Source: an uncultured Megamonas sp.
GTDB lineage: Bacteria > Bacillota > Negativicutes > Selenomonadales > Selenomonadaceae
DNA: 11,935 nucleotides
Assembly (NCBI GenBank): GCA_900554895.1
Contig: USIX01000060.1
Location: 1 to 11,935 of the forward strand
Reading direction: 5' to 3'
Of the stretch, positions 4,510 to 11,935 are shown piece by piece (the first letter of the stretch is position 1; each line of letters opens with the position of its first letter). Position numbers and translations under genes: made by a program. The notes beneath the pieces were generated by a model. The model did not search any database. It was not told where the DNA came from and saw nothing but the letters and a program-made list of their open reading frames with translations.

Positions 4510-7500
4510 TTAACTTCCGGCATAAACGCCTAATGTACCCGTTGCAGACTGACTGTTTATACTATCGCTTCCTTCAAGTTTAATAGTAAGCGTACCGGTG
4601 ATACTTGAACAGTTGAATATCGGTCTTATCTTGCTGTTTGCTGTTACATTTAATATACAGCTTGTACTACCGGAAGATAAATCAAGTTCAGTAAATGTTT
4701 CACTTTCTGTCCACGGGTCATCATTAGATACATAACCAACTTCAACTATGCCTGATGTCGCCGTTGCTGTGATTTTTATTTTCGTCATATTGGCAGGAAT
4801 AGTATATTGATTGCTATCTATCCAAGCCGATGCCTGTGTTGATGTTACCGTTTCACTGAAAAATGTTTCGTCTGTATCCCCGCCTGGTTCCGGGTCGGTT
4901 GTTCCTCCACCACCTGTATTGTCAAGGTCTGTAATATCTGCTTTAACGTGAGTATGGGCAGATGGAGGGAATGTTGATGGTTTACCTGCTATATTGTCCC
5001 ATGTGATATTTGTAACAGCACCGCCTTCGCCTACGGTGAACGCAAGTTTATCTGCGGTAATTGTACTATCTGCAATATTGGCATTTGTTACATTTTTACT
5101 GCCTAAAAGTTTGGCACGGACAGCACTGTCAAGTTTATTTTCAGTGATAGAACCGTCCATAATAGTGGTACTGCCGCCGGAAGAACTGCCGCCTGAGCCT
5201 GTAGTATTTCCTTCAATTATTGTTGGAGCTGGATTTCCTGTATGACAAAAATAACCATTAGTAGGACTTATAAATCGGTATAGTTCAACATTATTTATAC
5301 GAATAGTCCATGTTCCCTTATCTCCATATTTTGTTGGGATATCTGTACCACCATCCCAGAAAGCAAATACATCTCCGCCTACTGTCATATTGGTGGAAAT
5401 GTTTTCAATAACTGTCTGATGAGGAAGTTCCAATCTACCGTCAAAGACACATTCATAGTTCGAACCGTTGGCTGAATCTATATCACCTTTGTAAAACTGT
5501 GTTTGTGCGCTCCACTGCTTTGTTGCCTCAGTAGTCGTATTTTGCCAGATTATATCACCGTCTACGCATCGTCCGTTACCCGGTACAGGAATAGAACCGC
5601 TTGTCGTACCGTCCTGGTCAACAAGCTGATAAACCTGCAATATGTTGCTGTTATCATAGCTTAAACAATACGCTCCCTGCGCCCACCATGTAACAGCCGC
5701 CCAGTCTTTACCAATAAATTCAAGAACAGCCGTACCTTCATTAAATTCCTGTAGCCAAGGGGTATTAAGCGGCGGAGGTTCATTTAAAGTACCTGCGGAT
5801 TTTACTTTGTAAAGCCTATGGTCGGCATATAATATATCTCCTTCATTGACCGTCATATTCGGTGTGAAGTTTTTTGTGATAAAACTTGAAGCCGGACTTA
5901 CATATTGCCACCAGCAGGCATCTAAGTTTTTCGGATATACATCTTCACCTTCTATAACTTTGCCGGAAGTATGCACAGGTCGCCAGCCGTTGGATTTACC
6001 GGCTGTTGTACATTCATAACAGTAAACGGGCAGCCAGCTAGAACTTTCCGTAAAACAATAATCTCCTACTGAATAGCTGCGGCTTGCCTCCCAGCGGCTT
6101 CTGTCTACATATTTAATCGTTGCCGTGCCAAGCGTGAATGTAGCTCCTGTTGTATTTGTTGGAGTATTTTCTGTTGTTGGTGTCGGCAATGTACCACCTG
6201 TTACAACTTGAAAATATTTAAAATTATAAAATGAAGTCTTGCCTTCACTATCAACAAATTTTTCATACGTTCGCACAAACTGTCCCGGAACAACTGTAAG
6301 GCGTGACGCATCGCCATTGTCCACCCAATCCACGCCACGTCCTAAATATTTCCAGACAAGTGTTCCTGTATCATCATTGCCGCCGTCCCTGCTGTAACCT
6401 GTTAAAACAGTTGGAGCTTTTGTACTTGTTTTGCAGTTTCTTGTTCCTGCAATCATAAAATAAACAAGATACGTATTGGGGTCATAACTGTGAAAATAAC
6501 AATCTTTTATGACGACTTCAGGAAATTTGTAATGGTCAAGAGTTGATACGGCTTCAGGAGAAAAGTCTATTTTGCAGACATCAAATTCATTACCGTCTGC
6601 CCCTTTTAGAAATACATTGCAGTTCTGAATTAATATTCTGCCTTCAAAAATCCTGCCGTAAGTAAGATTAAATTCAATCATATGGGCGTTCGGATAACTG
6701 TCGGCTGCAAGTTCATTTACATAGAAATTACAGTTTGTAACCTGTACGATACCACGTCCTTCACCGATTTGGATGGAATGATTAAAGAGATTGCAATGGT
6801 CAATATAAAGGTTATAAAAATAGTTGTGAATATCCAGACGGTTTATATTGACACGTTCTATATGAATATCCTTGACACAATTCATAGCAGTTGCGCCCCA
6901 ATAACCCTGTACGGAAATATCATGGAGTTTTAAATTTAAACAGTTGGTTGCACGGATTACATAGCCGCTAGTTGCGTCCGTACTGCCTTCACGTTTACCC
7001 GCCGCATTAAAACCTACTATATCGGATACTTCAACGTTATAACTGCCCCAGATATAAATCATGGTGTTTTTAAAGACGGTATTGTGCATTTTTGTCGTAT
7101 CCGGCACGAAATTAAAACCGGAAATATGCGCATTATGACATTTACACCATAAAACAGAACAATAACTGTCTGCTTCCGCTTCAAGTTTTACATCACAGCC
7201 TTTGAAATAGTAGTGCGTTGCCGGAAGTTTCGTATAAGAACTGGTAAAGTGGGAGTTTACCGTCTGTGTCGTTACTTCATGTGTTACATAATCGGAAATA
7301 GGAGAATTTATTTCCAACCCACCTGGATTGTTCCAATCCTCCAAAATAGGAGAGGTCAAAATACCATCGAGTGTGTGTAGTAACAGTTCATAGCGTGGTT
7401 CACTATAAAGATAACCACCATCATCTCGTACTGCATATGGGTCTTCTTTTAAATTTAATAATGAATTGGCATCAAGTGTACTTTCATTACCTTCCGTGCC

Positions 7501-8328
7501 GATGACGAAATTATCTTTTATATATGTTGCCGCCGTGTCGGCTGTCGGTTCAAATGTGAAATAATCCTCATCGTTGTCTCCCCAAAGGTAAAAGCCGTAC
7601 CATGTCGCATTACAGTCCTGAATTAAGAGCTGCGAGCCGGAAAGGTCAATGTCGCCACAGCACATGATAGGCTCATCATTGTCTTTGCGGATTATGCCGT
7701 CATGATTTTCCACTTTTATATAGTAGCGTTTGCGGCTCGTTAAGGGCTCAATGGTGTAATTTTTGCTCTGATATAGATGTGTCAGATAAATTGCATTGTA
7801 ATCGTCTGTAAGCCCGTCCAATTTTGCGCCGAACATTCTATAATTAACAGTTTTTTCATTAATGACGGCATAAAGATGTTTATATTTTACCTGTCCATTT
7901 TCATATACGGGAATAGGGTTACCATTTGTATCCTTATTTAAAACGTATTCACCATTTTCATCTGTTTGCGGTGTGCCGTCAGGGTTGTACAAAAGCTCAT
8001 ATTCAATCTCGTCCGTTGCACCTAAATCCACCGCCCAAGGATACGCTGACTGAGACCAAAGGTATTTGCAGACATAATTTGCACCGCCGCCGTCATATGG
8101 CTGATAGTAGCCGAGAAGCTTAAACTCGCTTTTTACATCCAATCCTTTTGTGCCATTCTCTTCCAGTGCAGCCATATTGTCAAACATTATTAAACCTGTG
8201 CCCGTTATTTCAATCGGCGTTGTAATGCCTGTGCCTGCACCTTCGCCGCCGTATACGAGCCTTCTGTCGTAAATCACGATGCGCTCGCAGTCTCTTTTTA
8301 CAATCACTTTATTTTTACAACAATTCAA
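4510..8328 (-). CDS. Tail fibre/tailspike with pectate-lyase-type beta-helix
   Basis: This long virion protein (1272 residues) is probably for binding, and perhaps cutting, host surface sugar. I chose a TTG start at 8328: AGGTGAT lies 5 bases before it, overlapping the upstream stop. The longer frame, from 8436, would run about 100 bases into the previous gene. The order is: a short Cys-rich start; a lead-in domain (30-160) with G-Y-Y-x-x-Y-D-G-G-G; YRMFGAKLDGLTDDYNA at about 163-180, the entry motif of right-handed beta-helix (Pectate_lyase_3) spikes; a helix body to about 640 with Asn/Asp/Cys ladders; a Trp/Gly-rich zone at 740-1000 with repeated V-G-D and V-Y-x-C units; repeats like DGSITENKLD at about 1058; a collar-like WDNIAGKPSTFPPSAHTH near 1110; a Gly/Pro linker; and a C-terminal module (1156-1272) shared with the next tail protein. 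No catalytic site can be assigned by eye. Confidence 0.87.
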   Translation of the reverse strand: MNCCKNKVIVKRDCERIVIYDRRLVYGGEGAGTGITTPIEITGTGLIMFDNMAALEENGTKGLDVKSEFKLLGYYQPYDGGGANYVCKYLWSQSAYPWAVDLGATDEIEYELLYNPDGTPQTDENGEYVLNKDTNGNPIPVYENGQVKYKHLYAVINEKTVNYRMFGAKLDGLTDDYNAIYLTHLYQSKNYTIEPLTSRKRYYIKVENHDGIIRKDNDEPIMCCGDIDLSGSQLLIQDCNATWYGFYLWGDNDEDYFTFEPTADTAATYIKDNFVIGTEGNESTLDANSLLNLKEDPYAVRDDGGYLYSEPRYELLLHTLDGILTSPILEDWNNPGGLEINSPISDYVTHEVTTQTVNSHFTSSYTKLPATHYYFKGCDVKLEAEADSYCSVLWCKCHNAHISGFNFVPDTTKMHNTVFKNTMIYIWGSYNVEVSDIVGFNAAGKREGSTDATSGYVIRATNCLNLKLHDISVQGYWGATAMNCVKDIHIERVNINRLDIHNYFYNLYIDHCNLFNHSIQIGEGRGIVQVTNCNFYVNELAADSYPNAHMIEFNLTYGRIFEGRILIQNCNVFLKGADGNEFDVCKIDFSPEAVSTLDHYKFPEVVIKDCYFHSYDPNTYLVYFMIAGTRNCKTSTKAPTVLTGYSRDGGNDDTGTLVWKYLGRGVDWVDNGDASRLTVVPGQFVRTYEKFVDSEGKTSFYNFKYFQVVTGGTLPTPTTENTPTNTTGATFTLGTATIKYVDRSRWEASRSYSVGDYCFTESSSWLPVYCYECTTAGKSNGWRPVHTSGKVIEGEDVYPKNLDACWWQYVSPASSFITKNFTPNMTVNEGDILYADHRLYKVKSAGTLNEPPPLNTPWLQEFNEGTAVLEFIGKDWAAVTWWAQGAYCLSYDNSNILQVYQLVDQDGTTSGSIPVPGNGRCVDGDIIWQNTTTEATKQWSAQTQFYKGDIDSANGSNYECVFDGRLELPHQTVIENISTNMTVGGDVFAFWDGGTDIPTKYGDKGTWTIRINNVELYRFISPTNGYFCHTGNPAPTIIEGNTTGSGGSSSGGSTTIMDGSITENKLDSAVRAKLLGSKNVTNANIADSTITADKLAFTVGEGGAVTNITWDNIAGKPSTFPPSAHTHVKADITDLDNTGGGGTTDPEPGGDTDETFFSETVTSTQASAWIDSNQYTIPANMTKIKITATATSGIVEVGYVSNDDPWTESETFTELDLSSGSTSCILNVTANSKIRPIFNCSSITGTLTIKLEGSDSINSQSATGTLGVYAGS
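4513..4863 (-). repeat. Shared 117-residue C-terminal tail module, copy A (tail fibre)
   Basis: This is the last 117 codons of the fibre gene, from FFSETVTSTQASAWID to the C-terminus. It aligns without gaps to the last 117 codons of the beta-sandwich tail protein (copy B, 8340-8690), with about 67 identical residues by eye. Shared blocks are SAW, YTIP, NMTK, GY, ND.PW, IRP.FN, GTLTI and LEGSD. It is rich in Thr, Ser and hydrophobics in alternation, as in a beta sandwich. Confidence 0.9.
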
Positions 8329-8336
8329 ATTATCAC

Positions 8337-9230
8337 CTACTTTCCTAAATACGGCGCGATTGTACCCGCCGCAGGCTGAGCATTTATATTGTCGCTTCCT
8401 TCTAATCTTATGGTCAAAGTACCGACACCGCTCCAATAGTTGAATACAGGACGGATAGTACTTCCTGCCGTTACGGTGAGTATAGTCGTTGCACTACCGG
8501 AGGTTAAATCAAGCGTAACGATATCGTCCGTTTCTTCCCACGGCTCATCGTTTGCAATATAGCCAATACTTATACCACCGCCAGAACTTGTCGCCGTCAC
8601 CTTTAGTTTTGTCATATTGGACGGAATGGTGTACTTATTTGTATCAAGCCAAGCCGAGACTTCACTTGTTGTAATCGTTTCACTGAAAAATGCGCTTGGG
8701 TCAGGGTCGGTACTGCCGCCTGGAGGATTATCGTCACCGCCTGGAGTTTGTCCACCCGGATTGTCATCATCATCACCACCGCCTGGTGTTTCCGTACCTC
8801 CACCTGGTGTGTCGATACCGCCCGGAATATTGCCGCCGGATGAAGTGGATGCGTCTCTCGTTACATTCGGGCTTACAAATACTTTGCCGTTCAACAGTCT
8901 TTCCACGCCTGTGCCGCTTTCAGCTTCAATATCGTAGGCGAATAGTTCATATTCTTTCCAGTATGCGCCTACGGTCGGGATATTCGTCGTTTCCACCGGA
9001 TTTAGGTAGATGGCGAATATTCCGTTTACGGCATCTATTTTCTGCACATTCACCGTTTTGATGATGATGGGACTGTTGGCACGTGCTCTTATCTGGCAGC
9101 GTATTTCCCATGCCGTTATATCCACCGGAACAAACTCATTCGGATTTTCCTTGCTCTCAACGAGCCATTGCACCTCATTATAAAAGCTGGCTCCCTGTTC
9201 TATGTGTAAATCGTGTACTCCTGCCGCCAT
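8337..9230 (-). CDS. Phage tail protein with beta-sandwich head and shared C-terminal module
   Basis: This 297-residue protein has three parts. Residues 1-126 (MAAGVHDLHIEQGASF..., then ITAWEIRCQIRARANS, GIFAIYL and LNGKVFVSPNVTRD) resemble the small domain often found next to tail-tip proteins in siphovirus genomes ('H-I-E-Q-G-A-T-F ... V-D-I-T-G-x-x-x-R-x-Q-I-R ... G-K-V-x-V-S-P-x-V-T'), akin to the N-terminal part of baseplate upper proteins. Residues 127-180 are a Gly/Pro/Asp linker of TPGG-type repeats. Residues 181-297 are the module also found at the end of the fibre. The start overlaps the previous stop (TAATG), preceded by GGGGG. It probably attaches to the tail tip and displays the module; a role as fibre adaptor is inferred from position and the shared module. 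Confidence 0.8.
   Translation of the reverse strand: MAAGVHDLHIEQGASFYNEVQWLVESKENPNEFVPVDITAWEIRCQIRARANSPIIIKTVNVQKIDAVNGIFAIYLNPVETTNIPTVGAYWKEYELFAYDIEAESGTGVERLLNGKVFVSPNVTRDASTSSGGNIPGGIDTPGGGTETPGGGDDDDNPGGQTPGGDDNPPGGSTDPDPSAFFSETITTSEVSAWLDTNKYTIPSNMTKLKVTATSSGGGISIGYIANDEPWEETDDIVTLDLTSGSATTILTVTAGSTIRPVFNYWSGVGTLTIRLEGSDNINAQPAAGTIAPYLGK
8340..8690 (-). repeat. Shared 117-residue C-terminal tail module, copy B
   Basis: This is the last 117 codons of the beta-sandwich tail protein gene, from FFSETITTSEVSAWLD to the end. It is homologous along its whole length to copy A, about 3.8 kb downstream in the fibre gene. In both genes it is preceded by a Gly/Pro/Asp-rich linker, which marks it as a movable domain. 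Confidence 0.9.
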
Positions 9231-11407
9231 TATCTAACCCCCTGTGCTGTATACGTAATCGTTGCCGTCATAATATCCGTGCTCTCCTGCCCTTCTTGTC
9301 CTTCCTGCGTCTGTGCCGCTTTAATATTTATGACTTTCGCTTCAAAGCCTGTTGTCGTTAAATTTCTGTAATAAACAGCGCCGTTTGTCGTCTGGCAGTT
9401 TATTACGAACAGATACGGAACGGACGCAAACGGAGTATTAAAATCAAAGCTCTGCCATTCTTCCTGCGCAGTATATTCTCTCGTTCCCGTTTCCACGGCG
9501 GTATCCGCACTTACAGGAACGGTGAACTGATAGACGCTGCACTCGGCTAAATCCTGCACGGCTTTTCCAAATACATTTTTTGCTGGAAGCTTCAGATAAA
9601 TCGTCTTGCCTTCATCGGCTTTGGTGTAATTATAATAAAAATTAGCCGTATCATAGCGTACGAATAAATCACCCGTGTCGTGGCTTTGCGGTGCCGTACC
9701 GTAAATACCGCGCGACAGAGCACTCAGTCTGTACTGTCCCGTGCCGATTAACTCTGCCGTCTGATAGCTCAGCCATTCATTGCCGATTTTCACGGGTGCA
9801 GCGTTATTTTGCGCCGCCTGTTCCGATACGCTTAAAAGCTGAAGCGATTTATCGAAAAGTTCCACATTAACGCTGTTACCGTCCGCCGATAAATCGGTAA
9901 GTAGCTGTCCGTAGCGGGAAGGAGCGTTGATGCTGCCGAGATATTCATATGACAGATTATCAAGGCTAATCCAGACATCACAGCCGCCCCAGTTTGGGCC
10001 GCTACCGCATACGGCAATACCTACTGCCTGACTTTCGGGCATTTTATAGATAAACGGCGCATGCGTGGAGCTCGGTATGGTATTTGTATCAATACTAGGG
10101 CGCGTATAACTATAATTTGTTTCGTATTTTGCCGCCGTTGCCGCTCCCGTTATCTGTTTTGCTGTGAAATTTATCGTGTAGTCGTCCTGTTCTTCCACAC
10201 TTTCAATGCGCACTGGCATTTTATCAAGTCCCAGATATTCATCTGTCAGCGTTACGATATCGCCCGGTTCCAACAGACAGAAGCTCCAGTCCAAACTGAA
10301 TTTATATGTAGTGCGTCCGAGTAAACTTTCCTGCGTTAAAATCTGCGCTACATACTGCGCCCGCTCCTTTGTACAGATAAAACTGTAATCTTTTTGACTG
10401 GCCGACTTTAATCCACGGCGGTTTATATCGGTCTGGATTTTAAATTCCGCCAATTCTTCATTATATTCATTGACCCTGTTTAAAAATTTCACTTCCTGAT
10501 GATTGTATGTTTCCGAGCGATTGGCTCGTTCAAAGGTAATTAGTGCGCCGTCATCAAGTTCGATAAAATCGTCTGCCGTCAAGTCATAAAGCGGAGTCAA
10601 ATCCGGTGTATAAGTTGCATTTTCTCCTACAATTTGGCTATCGGCACGTGGTACGAATTTTAATTTGTTCTGACTCCAGAAATAAATTGTATTGGTAGCC
10701 TCAAAAATTTCCTTTAGCGTATCGACGGCTTTCGTTTGGTCTGTAAACGTCGGGCTTATTAAGAGGTCGCACGCCTTGCAGTAAGTACGGAAATGTTCCA
10801 AACTTTCAGCGTCAATACAGCTTTCATCAAGTCCGATACCGTTATTTTTATCGCATAAAATCAACTTCACAATATCGGCAGGATTGGCATCCACTTCGTC
10901 GCCCGATTCAGTGAGCAGTCCCGTAACTTCAAAACCGAGCTGCGGCAGTGAGGCACTTGTCCCCAAATCCACCTTGCCCGCAACGTATGCGAGCCCACTG
11001 TACGGCAATACGTGGTCAGTAAGCCCCTGCCCCTGTGTATACGCCCACGGCGACTGTCCGATTTGCCCGGTAAACAATGTCAGATTTAAATCGCCGAGCG
11101 TTACGATATTGTCGTTTTTCCAGACTTTGCTAATATTTTTTACCACGCCTTCACAAAGACCGAGACAAACGACGACTTCGTAGGTGTAGCTTGTCGTTTC
11201 AACCTTGCTTCCGCCGCCTTTGCCCGTTTTCTGCGTCGTGGTATGGGCTATGGCGTTGAAATTGTAATAGTCGATGATATTGCTGGAAATCCTGTTTGTA
11301 CCGCATACGACAGGCACGGTTAAGCCGTAAGTGGAATTATTTATAGAAAACGCGCCCAAGCGTTCGTGTTCGATATGAGTCGTGTGTCCGCCGAAAATTC
11401 CGCCCAT
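9230..11407 (-). CDS. Phage tail tip/hub protein (gpJ-like, Phage-tail_3; GTA gp15-type C-terminus)
   Basis: This 725-residue structural protein is expected at the distal tip of a long non-contractile tail, where it forms the hub that contacts the host and carries the fibres. It starts MGGIFGGHTTHIEHERLGAF behind AAAGGGGG at 7 bases. Its middle has the two-part hub (Phage-tail_3) look: a CKACDLLISPTFTD segment near 210, Y-F-W-S-Q-N-K-L-K-F-V-P-R, and EPGDIVTLTDEYLG. Around 560-585 it has the signature LSRGIYGTAPQSHDTGDLFV, which corresponds to 'L-x-R-G-x-x-G-T-x-x-x-x-H-x-x-G-D-x-F-V' of gene transfer agent gp15 and related proteins. The TIM-barrel-like glycosidase domain of GTA gp15 is absent. 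A C-terminal beta domain (640-725) follows. The order NlpC-hub-fibre adaptor supports the call. Confidence 0.86.
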   Translation of the reverse strand: MGGIFGGHTTHIEHERLGAFSINNSTYGLTVPVVCGTNRISSNIIDYYNFNAIAHTTTQKTGKGGGSKVETTSYTYEVVVCLGLCEGVVKNISKVWKNDNIVTLGDLNLTLFTGQIGQSPWAYTQGQGLTDHVLPYSGLAYVAGKVDLGTSASLPQLGFEVTGLLTESGDEVDANPADIVKLILCDKNNGIGLDESCIDAESLEHFRTYCKACDLLISPTFTDQTKAVDTLKEIFEATNTIYFWSQNKLKFVPRADSQIVGENATYTPDLTPLYDLTADDFIELDDGALITFERANRSETYNHQEVKFLNRVNEYNEELAEFKIQTDINRRGLKSASQKDYSFICTKERAQYVAQILTQESLLGRTTYKFSLDWSFCLLEPGDIVTLTDEYLGLDKMPVRIESVEEQDDYTINFTAKQITGAATAAKYETNYSYTRPSIDTNTIPSSTHAPFIYKMPESQAVGIAVCGSGPNWGGCDVWISLDNLSYEYLGSINAPSRYGQLLTDLSADGNSVNVELFDKSLQLLSVSEQAAQNNAAPVKIGNEWLSYQTAELIGTGQYRLSALSRGIYGTAPQSHDTGDLFVRYDTANFYYNYTKADEGKTIYLKLPAKNVFGKAVQDLAECSVYQFTVPVSADTAVETGTREYTAQEEWQSFDFNTPFASVPYLFVINCQTTNGAVYYRNLTTTGFEAKVINIKAAQTQEGQEGQESTDIMTATITYTAQGVR

Positions 11408-11844
11408 CTGTAAACCCCCTTTAATCTGCTTTCACCGTTTTTTTTGCAAAGTAACGCTTCATTAATCGTGCTCTGAATAACGCCGTAACCGACATAAGCG
11501 TGAATGAGCAGCGGATAATCTACAATCATTGCGCCGTGCGAAATGCACCTGCCGAACTGAAACAGCGCGATATCTCCCGGCTGATACGGAGGATTTACCT
11601 TCACACAGAATTTTTCCACCCATTTTAAATACTTTTCCTCACTTCTGTGCAGATGCCATTCAGGCGAATAATAGCCGGGAGAACATTCACCCCGTTTTAA
11701 AAGCCCCGCCTTTTCATATACGGCGATTAAAAGCTGACCGCAGTCCACGCCGATATTTTTCAGCTTTGCGCCGCTGTGATACGGCGTGCCCAGCCACGAT
11801 TTTATTTCATGTACCAATTCGTTTTGTTTTTCCGCTATATTCAT
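11341..11844 (-). CDS. NlpC/P60 cysteine peptidase, tail-associated
   Basis: This 167-residue papain-fold endopeptidase is expected to cut stem peptides of peptidoglycan, or to mature the tail tip, during DNA entry, like lambda gpK and GTA gp14. The N-terminal WLGTPYHSGAKLKNIGVDCG contains the catalytic Cys35. The partner His103 is in ISHGAMIV, and His115 in LIHAY fits the third polar position. The core domain should end near RLKGVYRW; the frame then runs 20 more codons, overlapping the start of the hub gene by 67 bases. That tail may be a by-product of the overlap. The start has AAGGAG at 11 bases, inside the preceding gene, with which it shares ATGA, so coupled translation is likely. No signal peptide is present, consistent with a virion protein. 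Confidence 0.9.
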   Translation of the reverse strand: MNIAEKQNELVHEIKSWLGTPYHSGAKLKNIGVDCGQLLIAVYEKAGLLKRGECSPGYYSPEWHLHRSEEKYLKWVEKFCVKVNPPYQPGDIALFQFGRCISHGAMIVDYPLLIHAYVGYGVIQSTINEALLCKKNGESRLKGVYRWAEFSADTRLISNTNAWARFL

Positions 11845-11935
11845 AATACGCTTGTCTCCTTTATCGGAATAAACGGCGTAGCGCGATTACGGGAAAAATT
11901 ATTAAATTTATTGCGACACGTATCAGGTGTTTTAT
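11841..11935 (-). CDS. Phage BR0599/DUF2163-like tail protein, C-terminal end (continues past right edge)
   Basis: On the minus strand the last 30 codons read KTPDTCRNKFNNFSRNRATP, FIPIKETSVL and TGA. The pattern 'C-D-K-T-x-x-T-C-R-x-K-F-x-N ... F-P-F-I-P' is the usual C-terminus of the phage BR0599/DUF2163 family and of lambda gpL-like minor tail proteins, where the Cys residues can serve an iron-sulphur or disulphide site. It sits directly before the NlpC/P60 gene with an ATGA overlap, the position it has in gene transfer agents (gp13-gp14-gp15). The rest of the gene is outside the window, so length and domains cannot be judged. Confidence 0.72.
   Translation of the reverse strand, partial: KTPDTCRNKFNNFSRNRATPFIPIKETSVL

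Noticed and set aside
4050..4523. Longer holin start at ATG 4523
   Set aside because: It overlaps the end of the fibre gene and lacks a ribosome site. The ATG at 4499 has AAAGGAG at 5 bases.
8329..8436. Longer fibre start at ATG 8436
   Set aside because: It would overlap the preceding tail gene by 100 bases in another frame. Its extra residues are basic and Cys-rich shadows of the shared module, and a good ribosome site precedes the TTG at 8328.
4513..8690. Diversity-generating retroelement (template and variable repeat pair)
   Set aside because: The two repeats differ at all kinds of bases, not mainly at adenines, both lie in coding regions, and no reverse transcriptase gene is present in the window.
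8617..9061. Plus-strand frames rich in Pro or His opposite the Gly/Pro linker
   Set aside because: They are low-complexity shadows of the linker codons on the other strand.
1..11935. CRISPR array, tRNA, rRNA or insertion sequence
   Set aside because: I saw no regularly spaced repeats, no cloverleaf or rRNA-like sequence, and no transposase motif or flanking inverted-repeat pair.

Overview
The window looks like chromosome of a low-GC Bacillota, with a prophage filling its right two thirds. A SAM-I (S-box) riboswitch controlling metK supports Bacillota. The style of the MetK protein and of a Bax-inhibitor-1 fragment makes me lean towards Negativicutes, but that is inference and no ribosomal marker is present.

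Left part (1-1645, + strand) is AT-rich and looks eroded. It opens with about 18 codons that match the conserved middle of the GTPase YchF and then stop matching near base 55. Several short, out-of-frame open frames follow (156-686). Next come a small one-helix membrane protein (770-961) with its own terminator, a CAP/SCP domain lacking its N-terminal half (1012-1263), and a small exported Pro/His-rich protein (1328-1609). A bidirectional terminator (1611-1645) separates this side from metK.

Middle (1654-3351, - strand) holds metK with its full control region: a consensus promoter (TTGACA, 17 bases, TATGAT), a SAM-I aptamer, an intrinsic terminator and a good ribosome binding site. Upstream of that promoter lies the last ~41 codons of a Bax inhibitor-1/YccA-type membrane protein, followed by its own terminator. 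The fragment loses its reading frame at about 3352, which I take as the host/prophage junction.

Right part (about 3352-11935, - strand) is the late end of a siphovirus-type prophage, read right to left: C-terminus of a phage BR0599/DUF2163-like tail protein, NlpC/P60 tail hydrolase, tail tip/hub protein (gpJ or gene transfer agent gp15 type), a beta-sandwich tail protein, a 1272-residue beta-helix tail fibre, holin, and amidase endolysin. The genes overlap or lie within 10 bases of each other, so they probably form one late transcript covering host attachment, wall penetration and lysis.

The most notable points are a 117-residue C-terminal module shared by two neighbouring but otherwise unrelated tail proteins, the apparent integration of the prophage into the 3' end of a Bax-inhibitor-1 gene, and the cluster of truncated host genes on the left. 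I did not find a clearly new defence or regulatory system.
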